In this document: piece after piece, positions 55,997 to 64,000 of the stretch
Position numbering within the stretch: the first letter of the stretch is position 1
How the letters are laid out: each line of letters starts with the position of its first letter
NCBI RefSeq assembly: GCF_001956295.1
Contig: NZ_MRTD01000020.1
Location: 1 to 64,000 of the forward strand
Source: Paenibacillus sp. FSL A5-0031
GTDB taxonomy: Bacteria > Bacillota > Bacilli > Paenibacillales > Paenibacillaceae
Direction: 5' to 3'
Length of the DNA: 64,000 nt
Notes under the pieces: generated by a model
Database searches by the model: none
Told to the model about the DNA's origin: nothing
Seen by the model: the letters and a program-made list of their open reading frames with translations, nothing else
Program-made: the position numbers and the translations under genes

Positions 55997-56794
55997 ATGA
56001 AGTTTGACTATCATACGCATCACGAACGCTGCGGACACGCAGTAGGTTCGGTCAAGGAATATATCGAAGCAGCAATAACACAGGGATTAGATATTATCGG
56101 CATCTCGGATCATACGCCATTTTTCGCAATTGCTGAAGATCGTCCTTCCTTAACTGGCAGCATGGCAAAAAGCGAGTTTCCAACTTATATTAAAGAGGTC
56201 TTAGAGCTAAAGAAAGACTATGAAGAAAAAATAGAGGTGCTGCTCGGCATCGAAGCTGATTTTTTACCTGAACATCTGGATTTATACCGCTCGGTTATCG
56301 CTTCTTATCCTTTTGATTATGTTATTGGCTCTGTACATGAATTCGCCGGTATCGGCATATACGATTCAGAGTATTGGGAAGGCTTGACTGCAGCACGTAA
56401 ATTGGAAGTGAAAAATTTATTTTATGATTATATCGCTCAGTCCGCTAAGTGTGGATTATATGATATTTTAGGTCATGTAGATTCATTGAACCGCTACTTC
56501 TACGGTTATCCAGAGCTCCGCACAGAAGCTGCCGACGTCACGTTGAAAGCAATCGCTGCTAGCGACGTCGTCATTGAAATCAATTCTTCCGACAACAATT
56601 GGGTGCCAGATGGCTATTTCCTAGAACGCGCGCTCCATTATGGGGTTAAGGTGACCTTCGGCTCCGATGCGCACCAGCCCGAACGTGTAGGCGAGCATTT
56701 CTCGGCCATCGGCAGCCATTTATATGAAATTGGGTATCGAGAATGGGCCATATTCCGCAAACGCGAACGGTTGATGGTTCCAATTAGTCGGTGA
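55997..56794 (+). CDS. histidinol-phosphatase-like PHP phosphatase (HisJ family)
   Basis: A 265-residue PHP-domain phosphatase. Metal motifs DYHTHHERCGHA (4-15), GISDHTPF, the VIGSVHEF stretch and GSDAHQPE near the C-terminus match the HisJ/HisK type that removes phosphate from histidinol phosphate. In a sugar importer operon, far from histidine genes, another phosphate ester may be its substrate. A CGGAGG site precedes the ATG. Its stop overlaps the start of the MgtC-family gene by four bases (GTGA). Confidence 0.85.
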   Translation: MKFDYHTHHERCGHAVGSVKEYIEAAITQGLDIIGISDHTPFFAIAEDRPSLTGSMAKSEFPTYIKEVLELKKDYEEKIEVLLGIEADFLPEHLDLYRSVIASYPFDYVIGSVHEFAGIGIYDSEYWEGLTAARKLEVKNLFYDYIAQSAKCGLYDILGHVDSLNRYFYGYPELRTEAADVTLKAIAASDVVIEINSSDNNWVPDGYFLERALHYGVKVTFGSDAHQPERVGEHFSAIGSHLYEIGYREWAIFRKRERLMVPISR

Positions 56795-57498
56795 TCGCCT
56801 TGGATAACCCGTGGGTTATTGACCATGCCACCATCCTAATCCGGTTGTCTCTGGCCGTATTTCTTGGCGGTCTCATCGGCTTCGAACGGGAGCAGCAAAA
56901 TCATCCGGCTGGGCTTCGCACGCATATTCTGGTCTGTCTCGGCTCTTCGATGATCATGCTGCTGTCGATTTACGGCTTTGCTGAGTTTGCGGGAGAGCCC
57001 AACGTACGGATTGACCCGGCGCGGTTAGCAACGGCTGTCATTACCGGCGTCGGCTTTCTCGGAGCCGGCACGATTCTATTCACAGGCAAGTCTATTACAG
57101 GGCTGACAACAGCCGCTTCCTTATGGGTCGTCGCAGCCATTGGGCTGCAGATCGGTGCGGGCTTTTATTTTAGCGCAGCGGCAGGAACGATTCTTGTGTT
57201 CATCACATTATGGGTTTTCAATAAAGTGGAGCACCGCTTTCTGAAAAGCAAGAAGGTTAGAAAGTTAACCATCCAGGCGGAGACAGAAGAGGAGCTGCTG
57301 GACATCGTCACCCAGAGGCTTGCCAGCCGCTCGATTATGACGCAAAAAATGATGCTGCAGCGGATACGTCCATCGCTTGATATGCCGCTATGCTGGGAAG
57401 TAAAGCTTGATATCGTCGTTCCAAGAACCATGGAGCCGAAGGAAATCGTAGCCGAAATGAAACAAATCGGCGGAGTCGTTGCTGTCAGTTTTGAATAG
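56791..57498 (+). CDS. MgtC/SapB-family membrane protein
   Basis: A 235-residue protein with about five helices in the N-terminal 150 residues (including LIGFEREQQNHPAGLRTHILVCLGS and GVGFLGAGTI, the conserved core) and a C-terminal ACT-like cytoplasmic tail. MgtC proteins modulate ATP synthase or ion balance under magnesium stress. GTG start overlapping the previous stop, so translation is coupled to the PHP gene. Confidence 0.9.
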   Translation: MIALDNPWVIDHATILIRLSLAVFLGGLIGFEREQQNHPAGLRTHILVCLGSSMIMLLSIYGFAEFAGEPNVRIDPARLATAVITGVGFLGAGTILFTGKSITGLTTAASLWVVAAIGLQIGAGFYFSAAAGTILVFITLWVFNKVEHRFLKSKKVRKLTIQAETEEELLDIVTQRLASRSIMTQKMMLQRIRPSLDMPLCWEVKLDIVVPRTMEPKEIVAEMKQIGGVVAVSFE

Positions 57499-57507
57499 AA
57501 TAAGTAG

Positions 57508-57544
57508 CCAAACACCCCCGGCGTTTATCGCCGGGGGTGTTTGT
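57508..57544. terminator. terminator after the MgtC-family gene
   Basis: AAACACCCCCGGCG (57510-57523) and CGCCGGGGGTGTTT (57529-57542) form a perfect 14-bp stem with a five-base loop. Confidence 0.85.
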
Positions 57545-57626
57545 TCATATATGCACTGAAATGATGCGCTTACTAGTATATCAACTCTTTTAATTAGAGG
57601 GGCGTCACCCCTCCTCATCGTGCAAT

Positions 57627-58766
57627 CTACAAGCCTAACTTTTGCCCCTTCTCCAGCCGCAAAATTCTGCTCTCTCCCTCATTCGCCAGTTCTCTAAACT
57701 GACTAATGGTTTCACGCATGCGAGGAAGCGCCTCCTGCTTATAGGTGCTAATTGAATCTAGCGCCGATAGCACATCAACAAAAGCCTGTTTCATCGTGTC
57801 GACTGAAATATTCGTTTCAAGTGATTGCTTATGGATCGCTGCACCCTGATCTTTCAGCATTTTTGAAGTACCGCTGATGAGAGTGTCCGTGGTTTGATTG
57901 AGAAGCTCAATCTTTTTTAATACAATCCTTTGATTGTAGAGTGCGCTGGCCACTGTGACTGAAATTTTCAGGGCAGAAACGGTAACATTCCTCGCTCTGT
58001 CTACCCCTCTCATAAGCTCCTTATTATTTCTCATCACAACTTCAATTGCCATAATCCCCTGTTGATTAACGACCATCATTTGCTGCAAATCCATGAGTCG
58101 CTGGCGCAAAGGAAACAAAACTTCCTCTGTGATGAACAGGATTTTGTCTTCAGATTCTTGACGCAGTTTAGCTGCTTCGATCTGCGATTCAATTTCCGAA
58201 TCCATTAAAACACCCAGTTGGATTTCCTTTTGAAGCTTTTTAGTGAGCTCCCTGAGAGCATGCTGCTCAATTTCCAAGGTTGTATTATCATTTTTCAATA
58301 CCGTTTTTCCCTTATCCAAAGATATTATGATGTCCGAAATGACAGCATCTGCTTTCTGGTACTTTACAAAATAGCGCCGTAAAGGGTTAAACAACATGCC
58401 TAAAACGCCGCTTTTCGCAAAATCTATGACGCTGGGATCTAGATCTTTTAACTGAAGATGCAGCTCCGCCAACCCCTTGGCTACCTGCCCGCCTTCATCC
58501 CCTGTTTTGGATAAGTTCCCTACGGAAACCTGCAAAAGAGCATTTTTCTCCGAGGATGACCGCATGGAGCTCATCCCGAAGCTATCGATGGATTGCAAGA
58601 CCGCCTTCCGTTTCTCCAATGACTCGATATCCAATGCCAAAATCGTAGAAACATTATTTAAAGCCAGCTCCTTCAGCTGCGTTAATTCCTCTGGCTCGGG
58701 CTTAACCTGCTCCTCCATTGCTGATTTCAGTTTTTCCTCACTAATTACTTCCATAGAAAATGACAT
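57627..58766 (-). CDS. telA: TelA-family protein (toxic anion resistance)
   Basis: A 379-residue soluble, largely coiled-coil protein of the TelA/KlaA (toxic anion resistance) family: long helices about 155-260 and 270-375 with the RNVTVSALKISVTVASALYNQRIVL stretch split by leucines typical for the family. It has no transmembrane helix. Third gene of an operon after a membrane coiled-coil protein and a VWA protein. The family name comes from tellurite resistance plasmids; in Firmicutes the physiological role is in cell-envelope stress and is unresolved. Confidence 0.85.
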   Translation of the reverse strand: MSFSMEVISEEKLKSAMEEQVKPEPEELTQLKELALNNVSTILALDIESLEKRKAVLQSIDSFGMSSMRSSSEKNALLQVSVGNLSKTGDEGGQVAKGLAELHLQLKDLDPSVIDFAKSGVLGMLFNPLRRYFVKYQKADAVISDIIISLDKGKTVLKNDNTTLEIEQHALRELTKKLQKEIQLGVLMDSEIESQIEAAKLRQESEDKILFITEEVLFPLRQRLMDLQQMMVVNQQGIMAIEVVMRNNKELMRGVDRARNVTVSALKISVTVASALYNQRIVLKKIELLNQTTDTLISGTSKMLKDQGAAIHKQSLETNISVDTMKQAFVDVLSALDSISTYKQEALPRMRETISQFRELANEGESRILRLEKGQKLGL

Positions 58767-58791
58767 TGAAGCCCCTCCTCATTGATAATCC

Positions 58792-60480
58792 TTACATTTG
58801 AACGTTGAGCAAATTGCTGATTTTATAAACAACATCTTCTGTATCTGCGTTAATGCTGGCCGCCTCATTGATGCTCGAAATACTTTGAAGCGCCTTGATG
58901 TTTGCATTGTAGCCTATCGTGTAGATCGGAATTTTGTACGTCTCAATCAGTCCTCTAATATCCTTAAGCGAATGCCCTTCATTCGTTTCCCCGTCGCTGA
59001 GCACAAAGATTAGCGGTTTCACATCTGGATTTAAGGCCATCTCATCCTGAAGCATTTTCATTGCCACCACAATACCGTCAAAAGTAGCTGTTCCTCCACT
59101 GGCTTGAAGGCTGTCTATGGCCCCAACGAACATCGACTGCTGATTCGTGTCATACTTCCCTATAGGAAGATTAATGGCCACATCACTGGAGTAAGAAACG
59201 AATCCAATACTGTTGTCCCGTCCCAAAAACTTTTGTCCTTTCAGCAGAGATTCCTTCAATCGGTTTAAGGGTTCACCGCCCATGCTCCCTGATACATCTG
59301 CTACAAACACAGCCGCAATCGGTTTACTCCCGTTCTTCTTTTCCTTCCACAGCTTCTGCGCAGCAGACAAAATACTGCCATCCACCGCTTCAAGCTCAGA
59401 CTTATAGTCATTCAGGCCATTAAAACCCTTTTGCTCCGCTAATTTCTGATATTTCTCTTGTTCCACAAAATCGGCAAACTTCTGAATAATGTCGAGCTTA
59501 TCCTTTGGCAAATCACCTAAAGCATAAAGCGGGCTGTCATGCCTGACACCGAAAGGGGTGAACACATAACCCGCTTTGAAATCTGTTGCGTTCACAAAGG
59601 TTTGATACTCAAGAACAAAAGCATCAAGCATACCCGTCTTGGCAGCCTCACGCATTTGCAACGTGGTAGAAGCAATAAACGGTACATTGGCCTGGAACTT
59701 CTCAAAACCTTGAACCGCTTTCTCCCCAAGCAGATTGGAGCTGTCAAAGGTTCCGAGGGCAGTCACCAGAAAGTTTAGCCCTGTAGAACTGGCAAATGGA
59801 TCTGTATACCCCATAGCCAGCTCATTATCCGCGATAGCGTCGGTTACTGTTTTTAAATTTAGAGAACCGTATTTATCGACAAGCTCATCATATTTCGCCT
59901 TCGTTGCTACAATGCCAGTAACATTGCCAACAAGACGCTTAGAGATCAGCTCAGCTTGGATGCCATCCGCTTTCACCATTTCTCCCCACAGCTCGTTGGA
60001 AGGAGTAAAAGCATCCGGTATATATTTGCCTGATCTGATATAATCGGTAGCAGTTCCCGAAGCAATATTACGGATCATGACCGAAACCGGCTTTCCATTT
60101 ACCGTCGTATTGGATTTATTGAATTCCTCAGCCACCTCGTTTAACCAGCCATCAACACCCGTTCCTGATTTCTCTGTGGAAGAGAAAATCTCTACAAAGC
60201 TGTCGGTTGTATTCGTTACTGAAACCGAAAACTTCGAAATATCAGGTAAGGAATCCCCGATTGACGCGGGATCGAGATCGATTTGACCCTTGATTGGCTC
60301 TATCGTTTTCACAGACACATCTTTATATAATTTATCAAGCTTTTTCGCTGCATCTTCCGTCGTGATCTGCGTCTTTGTTTTACCTAAATTTGAAGTTAAG
60401 CTTATGCCCAAATAAACAAGCAAAAAAACAGACACTGCAATAGCTCCTATCACTACAAAAGCTTTCCCCTTACCTGCCAT
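58792..60480 (-). CDS. membrane-anchored solute-binding / von Willebrand A protein
   Basis: A 562-residue protein with an N-terminal signal anchor (about 8-30), a substrate-binding-like domain (about 75-355) and a C-terminal von Willebrand A domain with the metal-ion-dependent site DVSGS at about 393-397 and a SDGETN stretch. I start at the ATG at 60480 behind GAGAGGGAG; a longer start would overlap that site. It overlaps the upstream gene by 11 bases. The fusion of a binding protein with VWA, between a membrane coiled-coil protein and TelA, is unusual and points to an extracytoplasmic complex linked to the TelA protein. Confidence 0.85.
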   Translation of the reverse strand: MAGKGKAFVVIGAIAVSVFLLVYLGISLTSNLGKTKTQITTEDAAKKLDKLYKDVSVKTIEPIKGQIDLDPASIGDSLPDISKFSVSVTNTTDSFVEIFSSTEKSGTGVDGWLNEVAEEFNKSNTTVNGKPVSVMIRNIASGTATDYIRSGKYIPDAFTPSNELWGEMVKADGIQAELISKRLVGNVTGIVATKAKYDELVDKYGSLNLKTVTDAIADNELAMGYTDPFASSTGLNFLVTALGTFDSSNLLGEKAVQGFEKFQANVPFIASTTLQMREAAKTGMLDAFVLEYQTFVNATDFKAGYVFTPFGVRHDSPLYALGDLPKDKLDIIQKFADFVEQEKYQKLAEQKGFNGLNDYKSELEAVDGSILSAAQKLWKEKKNGSKPIAAVFVADVSGSMGGEPLNRLKESLLKGQKFLGRDNSIGFVSYSSDVAINLPIGKYDTNQQSMFVGAIDSLQASGGTATFDGIVVAMKMLQDEMALNPDVKPLIFVLSDGETNEGHSLKDIRGLIETYKIPIYTIGYNANIKALQSISSINEAASINADTEDVVYKISNLLNVQM

Positions 60481-61237
60481 ATCCGTCTCCCTCTCCATGC
60501 TTATATAATTTTGTCTGCTTGATTAATATATCGATTTCCTTCATGCATGACATTTCCTCAACATCTCTATAGTCGGTACTGTTTAACAGCGATATTTCCA
60601 ATAATAATTTATCTAGCTTAAGCAAAATTTCCTCATTCGCACGAAGATAACCCGTCACGTAGGATAAGTACTCCTTGTATAAATTTGTTTTTTCCTGTAC
60701 TAGCTTGTTAGATAGCCCCGCGGGTTGTTGTTGGCCTGTAAAGTTGGAGTATCCTGAGGCATTGAATACACTAAGCTTATTGAGAATACCTCTAATATTA
60801 AGATAGAACAGCTTCTCAACCTCATAAATAACCGAATCGAACTTCTTATAGCTTAATTCCGTCTGATCAAATCGCTGACTAAGAACCTCGGTCAAGGCGG
60901 TCTTCTTCTTATCTATGCGTTCCAGCTGATCCAAAGCAAGAGCCATATCATTTTTAAGATCTTTTGCATGTCGATACGGTTGAAGCGCTGCGATATAATC
61001 CTCACGCGTTGAAATGTTTTTTACGGGCAGCGCAACTGGCGGTTTAAAAAGCAAACTATAACTCCCATATAACATAACAAGCAGGCTCACAACCAATAAC
61101 GTTACGCCTGAAGCCGTTTCAAGTACACTTTCACCTCCTATTTCCACACCTAGAAGCCCAGGTGACAACACGACAATATTCAGGATCGCAACTCCGCCAA
61201 TAAGCCCAAACAGCTTCACAAATCTCCCGTTATCCAA
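60470..61237 (-). CDS. membrane coiled-coil protein, first gene of the TelA/VWA operon
   Basis: A 255-residue protein with two helices at 8-28 and 38-62 and a cytoplasmic alpha-helical domain after residue 70 with heptad-like stretches. Size and topology recall XpaC-type partners of TelA proteins, but I cannot place it in a family with confidence. It precedes the VWA protein and TelA genes and overlaps the VWA gene by 11 bases. Confidence 0.7.
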   Translation of the reverse strand: MDNGRFVKLFGLIGGVAILNIVVLSPGLLGVEIGGESVLETASGVTLLVVSLLVMLYGSYSLLFKPPVALPVKNISTREDYIAALQPYRHAKDLKNDMALALDQLERIDKKKTALTEVLSQRFDQTELSYKKFDSVIYEVEKLFYLNIRGILNKLSVFNASGYSNFTGQQQPAGLSNKLVQEKTNLYKEYLSYVTGYLRANEEILLKLDKLLLEISLLNSTDYRDVEEMSCMKEIDILIKQTKLYKHGEGDGYGR

Positions 61238-61418
61238 CGTTCACACTTCCCCCTGCTATTACAGTAACTTACTCCAATTCAACTTTTTAAGAAGCATCGT
61301 TATCAACACAGCTACATCGTTAAAATATAGATATTAAACTCCTTATGCTTAATTTTATCAGAGAATAACCGAACAAGCTCCTAAATCTTACTAATTTATC
61401 CGTTTGAATTTATAAATG

Positions 61419-61452
61419 GAAAAAAGAGACGCCTGAGGGTCTCTTTTTTATT
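61419..61452. terminator. intrinsic terminator, both directions
   Basis: AAAAAAGAGAC and GTCTCTTTTTT-type arms with GCCTGAGG loop (about 61421-61448). T run on plus, A run on the other side. Confidence 0.65.
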
Positions 61453-61615
61453 GGATTTATAAGTAGGGGAAGGCAATGATTTGCTGCCTAGAGGCATTAG
61501 AAAGCTGAAGCTGTAATGCCGTCTGTTTAAGTACCTTACGTGGACTTACGAGGGGTATATGATGTAATCAACCTATAAATTAAAAATTAAAATAGCTGCT
61601 TAATAAGTGAACAAG

Positions 61616-61648
61616 CAAAAACCCCGACCTCTTGTGGTCGGGGTTTCA
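61616..61648. terminator. terminator downstream of the oxygenase gene
   Basis: AAACCCCGACC and GGTCGGGGTTT pair perfectly (61619-61645) with a six-base loop; T run on the minus strand. It probably ends the oxygenase transcript. Confidence 0.75.
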
Positions 61649-61757
61649 CATGGTGGAGACGAATTACATCAAAGTAAAACTACAATTCACCTCAGCGCAA
61701 TGATTTGATTGCTGTGAGTAGTATGATTCCTTATATTCATTGCTTCCTAATCACTCT

Positions 61758-62405
61758 TTATGAAATGCGCAGCGCCTGTCTTCTCATCCACATCGTCGCG
61801 ACCCACTTTTCACCTTTAATCACCGGTGTACCTGCATGCAAGGTGAAATCATTTATTTCATTATTGTTATAGAAATATTCAAAGTAAACAGCCATGCCTT
61901 TGTTAGGAAAAACTGAAATATTAAGCAGAGGGAACGCCGTTTCTCCGCCTTCCTCCACATCATTCAAATACATTATAAGCGTACTAATTCGATTGTTAGC
62001 ACTTGCTCGATTTGTTTCTGCAAAGAAATCATAATGTGGCTGATACTCTTGGCCAGGGGTATATAGCAAAACTTGCAAGCCGTCGCCATGCTCAATGGGG
62101 ATATTCATAATTTGAGAGAATCGTTTCTCGATTTTTGCAATCGTCTCATTCTCCTCACAAAATACTCCACTGCTCGTTCTAATTTGGTTCTCTGCACGAT
62201 CTCCACTTATTTTTGAACGTTGCAATTGTTCCCTAGAATGTCTAATTAGCTCATCGCATTCCTCATCGCTAAGCACATTTCCTAGTACGACAACCAATGG
62301 CTCCTCATACTTGGCAAGAATACGAATCTCTCGATCTTCTGTCTTAATGGTATTTCCAGCATGATCAAATATCGTCCGCTCTTTCTCCGTCGTATCCCCT
62401 ATCAT
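61758..62405 (-). CDS. prolyl 4-hydroxylase-like 2-oxoglutarate/Fe(II) oxygenase
   Basis: A 215-residue oxygenase of the prolyl 4-hydroxylase group. The iron ligands His124, Asp126 (QPHYDFF) and His190 (LHAGTPV), plus Lys200 for 2-oxoglutarate, have the spacing of the Bacillus anthracis enzyme (His127, Asp129, His193, Lys203; 216 residues). I start at the ATG at 62405, with AGGGG upstream; a start nine codons earlier is also possible. Protein substrate unknown; collagen-like Gly-Pro repeats elsewhere in the genome would be candidates. Confidence 0.88.
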   Translation of the reverse strand: MIGDTTEKERTIFDHAGNTIKTEDREIRILAKYEEPLVVVLGNVLSDEECDELIRHSREQLQRSKISGDRAENQIRTSSGVFCEENETIAKIEKRFSQIMNIPIEHGDGLQVLLYTPGQEYQPHYDFFAETNRASANNRISTLIMYLNDVEEGGETAFPLLNISVFPNKGMAVYFEYFYNNNEINDFTLHAGTPVIKGEKWVATMWMRRQALRIS

Positions 62406-62515
62406 TCTTACACAGCCCCTATGGTATGACATTCACCACAAAATACCATACCATACATTTCAAGTATTTACTTTAAAAAATCAGAAAAATCGAAACAATC
62501 AAACGGTCCACCACT

Positions 62516-63454
62516 TTATTGCTGCGCAGGTATATACATATTTTGTATCTCCTGTACTCCGGGCACAAATCCGAGATTAAAATAAACGGATTCAGCATCA
62601 TTACCTTCCATCACATACAATCGTAAAATTGAATATTTATTTTTCAGCATACTCAAGGCCTTTTGCAACATCAGCGTCGCCAGCCCTCTCCCTCTATGAG
62701 CAGGTATTACACCGATACTATATACTGCTGCCATGTTATCTTGTAGACAAAGACGACAATTGGCAATGAGCTGACCAGAGTTTTTATCATAGATTAGTGT
62801 TGAAGCCTGAACTAATATGTCATTCGAATAATTAGGATCTTCATTTGGAATAAAATCTTCTAAAGAAAACTTTTTCCTCCTTACTGCTTCAAATCCGCCT
62901 TTAAAGCTTTCATAGTCACAATGAGCAATTTCATCTTCATTGATGAATCGCTTAGCTCCCCTTTCATTCTCTTCAATTTGGGGACTTTTAATAATTAGAT
63001 TATCATCCCAGATCACTTCGAAATGATCTGTAGGACGCTGCATCCATCGGCATCTGAATTCATCCGCCCAGAAGCCTGCCCTCGCAAATAATTGAACTTG
63101 ATCAGGAAGAACCTCAAAAGTCTTAATTGGCTGCGATCTGTCAGACCAATGCATTACTATTTTTTTAAGCAGCTTCAATATATTGAATGCATCATTAAAA
63201 GGAGGGATAAAAAATAAATGGTAGATTACGTTGGGCGCCATTCTTACGCCACCGATTTTATTCTCTCCCTTATAAATCCAAAATGAATTTCTTCGCGATG
63301 CGGCATAGCTTTCTTCTCTAAAAAACCCATTATATTGCATATTATAATATACAGAACAATACAATCCCCATTCTTCTGGCTCCGCCATCCGAATAGAATA
63401 TTCCTTCGACAAATCATAAGTAATGGTATCCATAGACCAATTGTTTAATTGCAT
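62516..63454 (-). CDS. GNAT-family N-acetyltransferase
   Basis: A 312-residue acetyltransferase with an N-terminal region of unclear fold and a C-terminal GNAT domain whose acetyl-CoA loop is GVIPAHRGRGLATLML (RGRGLA, near 252-267). Single gene, 111 bases upstream of the oxygenase gene on the same strand. Acceptor unknown. Confidence 0.87.
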   Translation of the reverse strand: MQLNNWSMDTITYDLSKEYSIRMAEPEEWGLYCSVYYNMQYNGFFREESYAASRRNSFWIYKGENKIGGVRMAPNVIYHLFFIPPFNDAFNILKLLKKIVMHWSDRSQPIKTFEVLPDQVQLFARAGFWADEFRCRWMQRPTDHFEVIWDDNLIIKSPQIEENERGAKRFINEDEIAHCDYESFKGGFEAVRRKKFSLEDFIPNEDPNYSNDILVQASTLIYDKNSGQLIANCRLCLQDNMAAVYSIGVIPAHRGRGLATLMLQKALSMLKNKYSILRLYVMEGNDAESVYFNLGFVPGVQEIQNMYIPAQQ

Positions 63455-63549
63455 CCTCCATACCTCCTTGTAAATTCACAAAATAATAGAATGAAAACAC
63501 AAATCATTACCGTTTGATACCTCTCCAGAAGACATTCGAGAACGACAAA

Positions 63550-63585
63550 AAGACTACAGATGAACATAGCTTCATCTGCAGCCTC
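63550..63585 (-). terminator. intrinsic terminator of the broken small gene
   Basis: On the minus strand GCAGATGAA and TTCATCTGT pair around GCTATG, extended by G-U pairs, and TTTTTG follows. It begins right after the stop codon at 63585-63587. Confidence 0.7.
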
Positions 63586-63821
63586 TAATCTCCTAAGTGA
63601 TCCCTATTCACAGGAATGAATTTCTTCATACCTGACATAAGTATACAATTACCGCGCACATAAGTGGTGTTAGAGTAAGGTCGTATGATATTACTATTAT
63701 TCTTAATGTACGAGTTCAGCTAAATAGCAGATATGCAGATCATAACTGCGATCACATCCAATTGAGCCAAACCTCATATATTCAGTTATTTTTTCAACTG
63801 ATTAAGAACAACAATAATCAC
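63585..63821 (-). pseudogene. frame-broken small ORF next to its terminator
   Basis: Three open segments run in order on the minus strand. A first begins at a GTG (63821) with AGGAG upstream and reads into a run of six A (63794-63789), where a TAA follows. Repairing the run by one A continues the frame as ITEYMRFGSIGC...CYLAELV; near 63706-63716 a second shift of one base would lead into YIKNNSNIIRPYSNTTYVR and end in MKKFIPVNRDHLGD at the TAG at 63585. The two shifts cancel. Either an inactivated gene, sequence errors, or coincidence. No family recognised. Confidence 0.35.
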
Positions 63822-64000
63822 GACACCATTCACTCCTATCGCATGCTTATTTGCCTATATTACCAACGAGATTGCCTATTTTCAATTTACTAAATAATTA
63901 TAAAAGATCTCTACCCGTATTTTATCCTACAGATAGCAAAAACTTAACGACCTACAATCTGCCTATTGCTTCTGCCTTTCTATTTTACCAGCTACAATTT

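Larger units (their letters stand above)
61238..61757. other. gene-free stretch with two terminators
   Basis: 520 bases without a convincing ORF. It holds the promoter region of the membrane coiled-coil gene at the left and two separate intrinsic terminators at 61419-61452 and 61616-61648. Nothing else stands out. Confidence 0.5.
63455..64000. other. gene-poor right edge with a frame-broken ORF
   Basis: 546 bases without an intact gene. The minus strand contains three open segments of the same apparent small gene in two frames (see the separate entry) ending at a terminator. Nothing else was recognised. Confidence 0.5.

Noticed and set aside
1..64000. CRISPR array, tRNA, rRNA or riboswitch
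   Set aside because: I saw no regularly spaced repeats, no cloverleaf and no known aptamer pattern, but no covariance search could be run.

Overview
The window looks like chromosome of a Paenibacillus-type Firmicute. The signs are two S-layer-homology (SLH) surface proteins, LplB/YtcP-type sugar importers that lack their own ATPase, YesM/YesN-type two-component regulators, AraC regulators everywhere, strong GGAGG ribosome sites, Fur boxes of the Bacillus 7-1-7 form, and many short U-tailed terminators. No rRNA, tRNA, CRISPR array or complete insertion sequence was seen; the left edge probably holds the end of an insertion sequence.

Layout. 1-11,000: a possible IS end, a CE7 acetyl esterase, a response regulator/histidine kinase/ABC efflux module, a metallo-beta-lactamase-fold hydrolase with a thioredoxin-like protein, and a DUF1854 protein with its ABC exporter. 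11,000-15,000: a 1275-residue SLH protein with Ig-like repeats. 15,250-33,070: a carbohydrate locus on the minus strand (transmembrane AraC regulator, two permeases, binding lipoprotein, DUF4091/GH123-like protein, GH35 beta-galactosidase, SLH-anchored PL8 lyase, GH88 unsaturated glucuronyl hydrolase, CehA-type PHP hydrolase). Read together, a uronic-acid polysaccharide (hyaluronan, chondroitin or xanthan-like) is cut at the cell surface by the lyase; the oligosaccharides are imported and finished by GH88, GH35 and the GH123-like enzyme. The exact substrate is inference. 33,300-36,000: SGNH hydrolase, DUF423 protein, MFS transporter. 36,000-43,020: a second sugar importer with YesM/YesN-type kinase and regulator. 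43,270-47,340: MFS transporter with a perfect palindromic operator, YfbR-like HD nucleotidase, NAD(P)-binding protein and TetR with three operator-like palindromes.

47,580-51,550 is the most unusual part: two divergent, paralogous genes, each reading in one frame from an AraC regulator into a complete siderophore-binding lipoprotein. At each junction, inside the reading frame, lie a promoter, a perfect Fur box, a ribosome site, a start codon and a lipoprotein signal. Each gene may therefore yield two products (fused regulator and free lipoprotein). The architecture resembles Bacillus subtilis Btr.

51,600-57,500: AraC regulator divergent from a third sugar importer, followed by a HisJ-like PHP phosphatase and an MgtC-family protein. 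57,600-61,240: a TelA / VWA-binding-protein / membrane coiled-coil operon. 61,750-63,460: prolyl-4-hydroxylase-like oxygenase and GNAT acetyltransferase. The right edge holds a frame-broken small ORF that ends exactly at a terminator.
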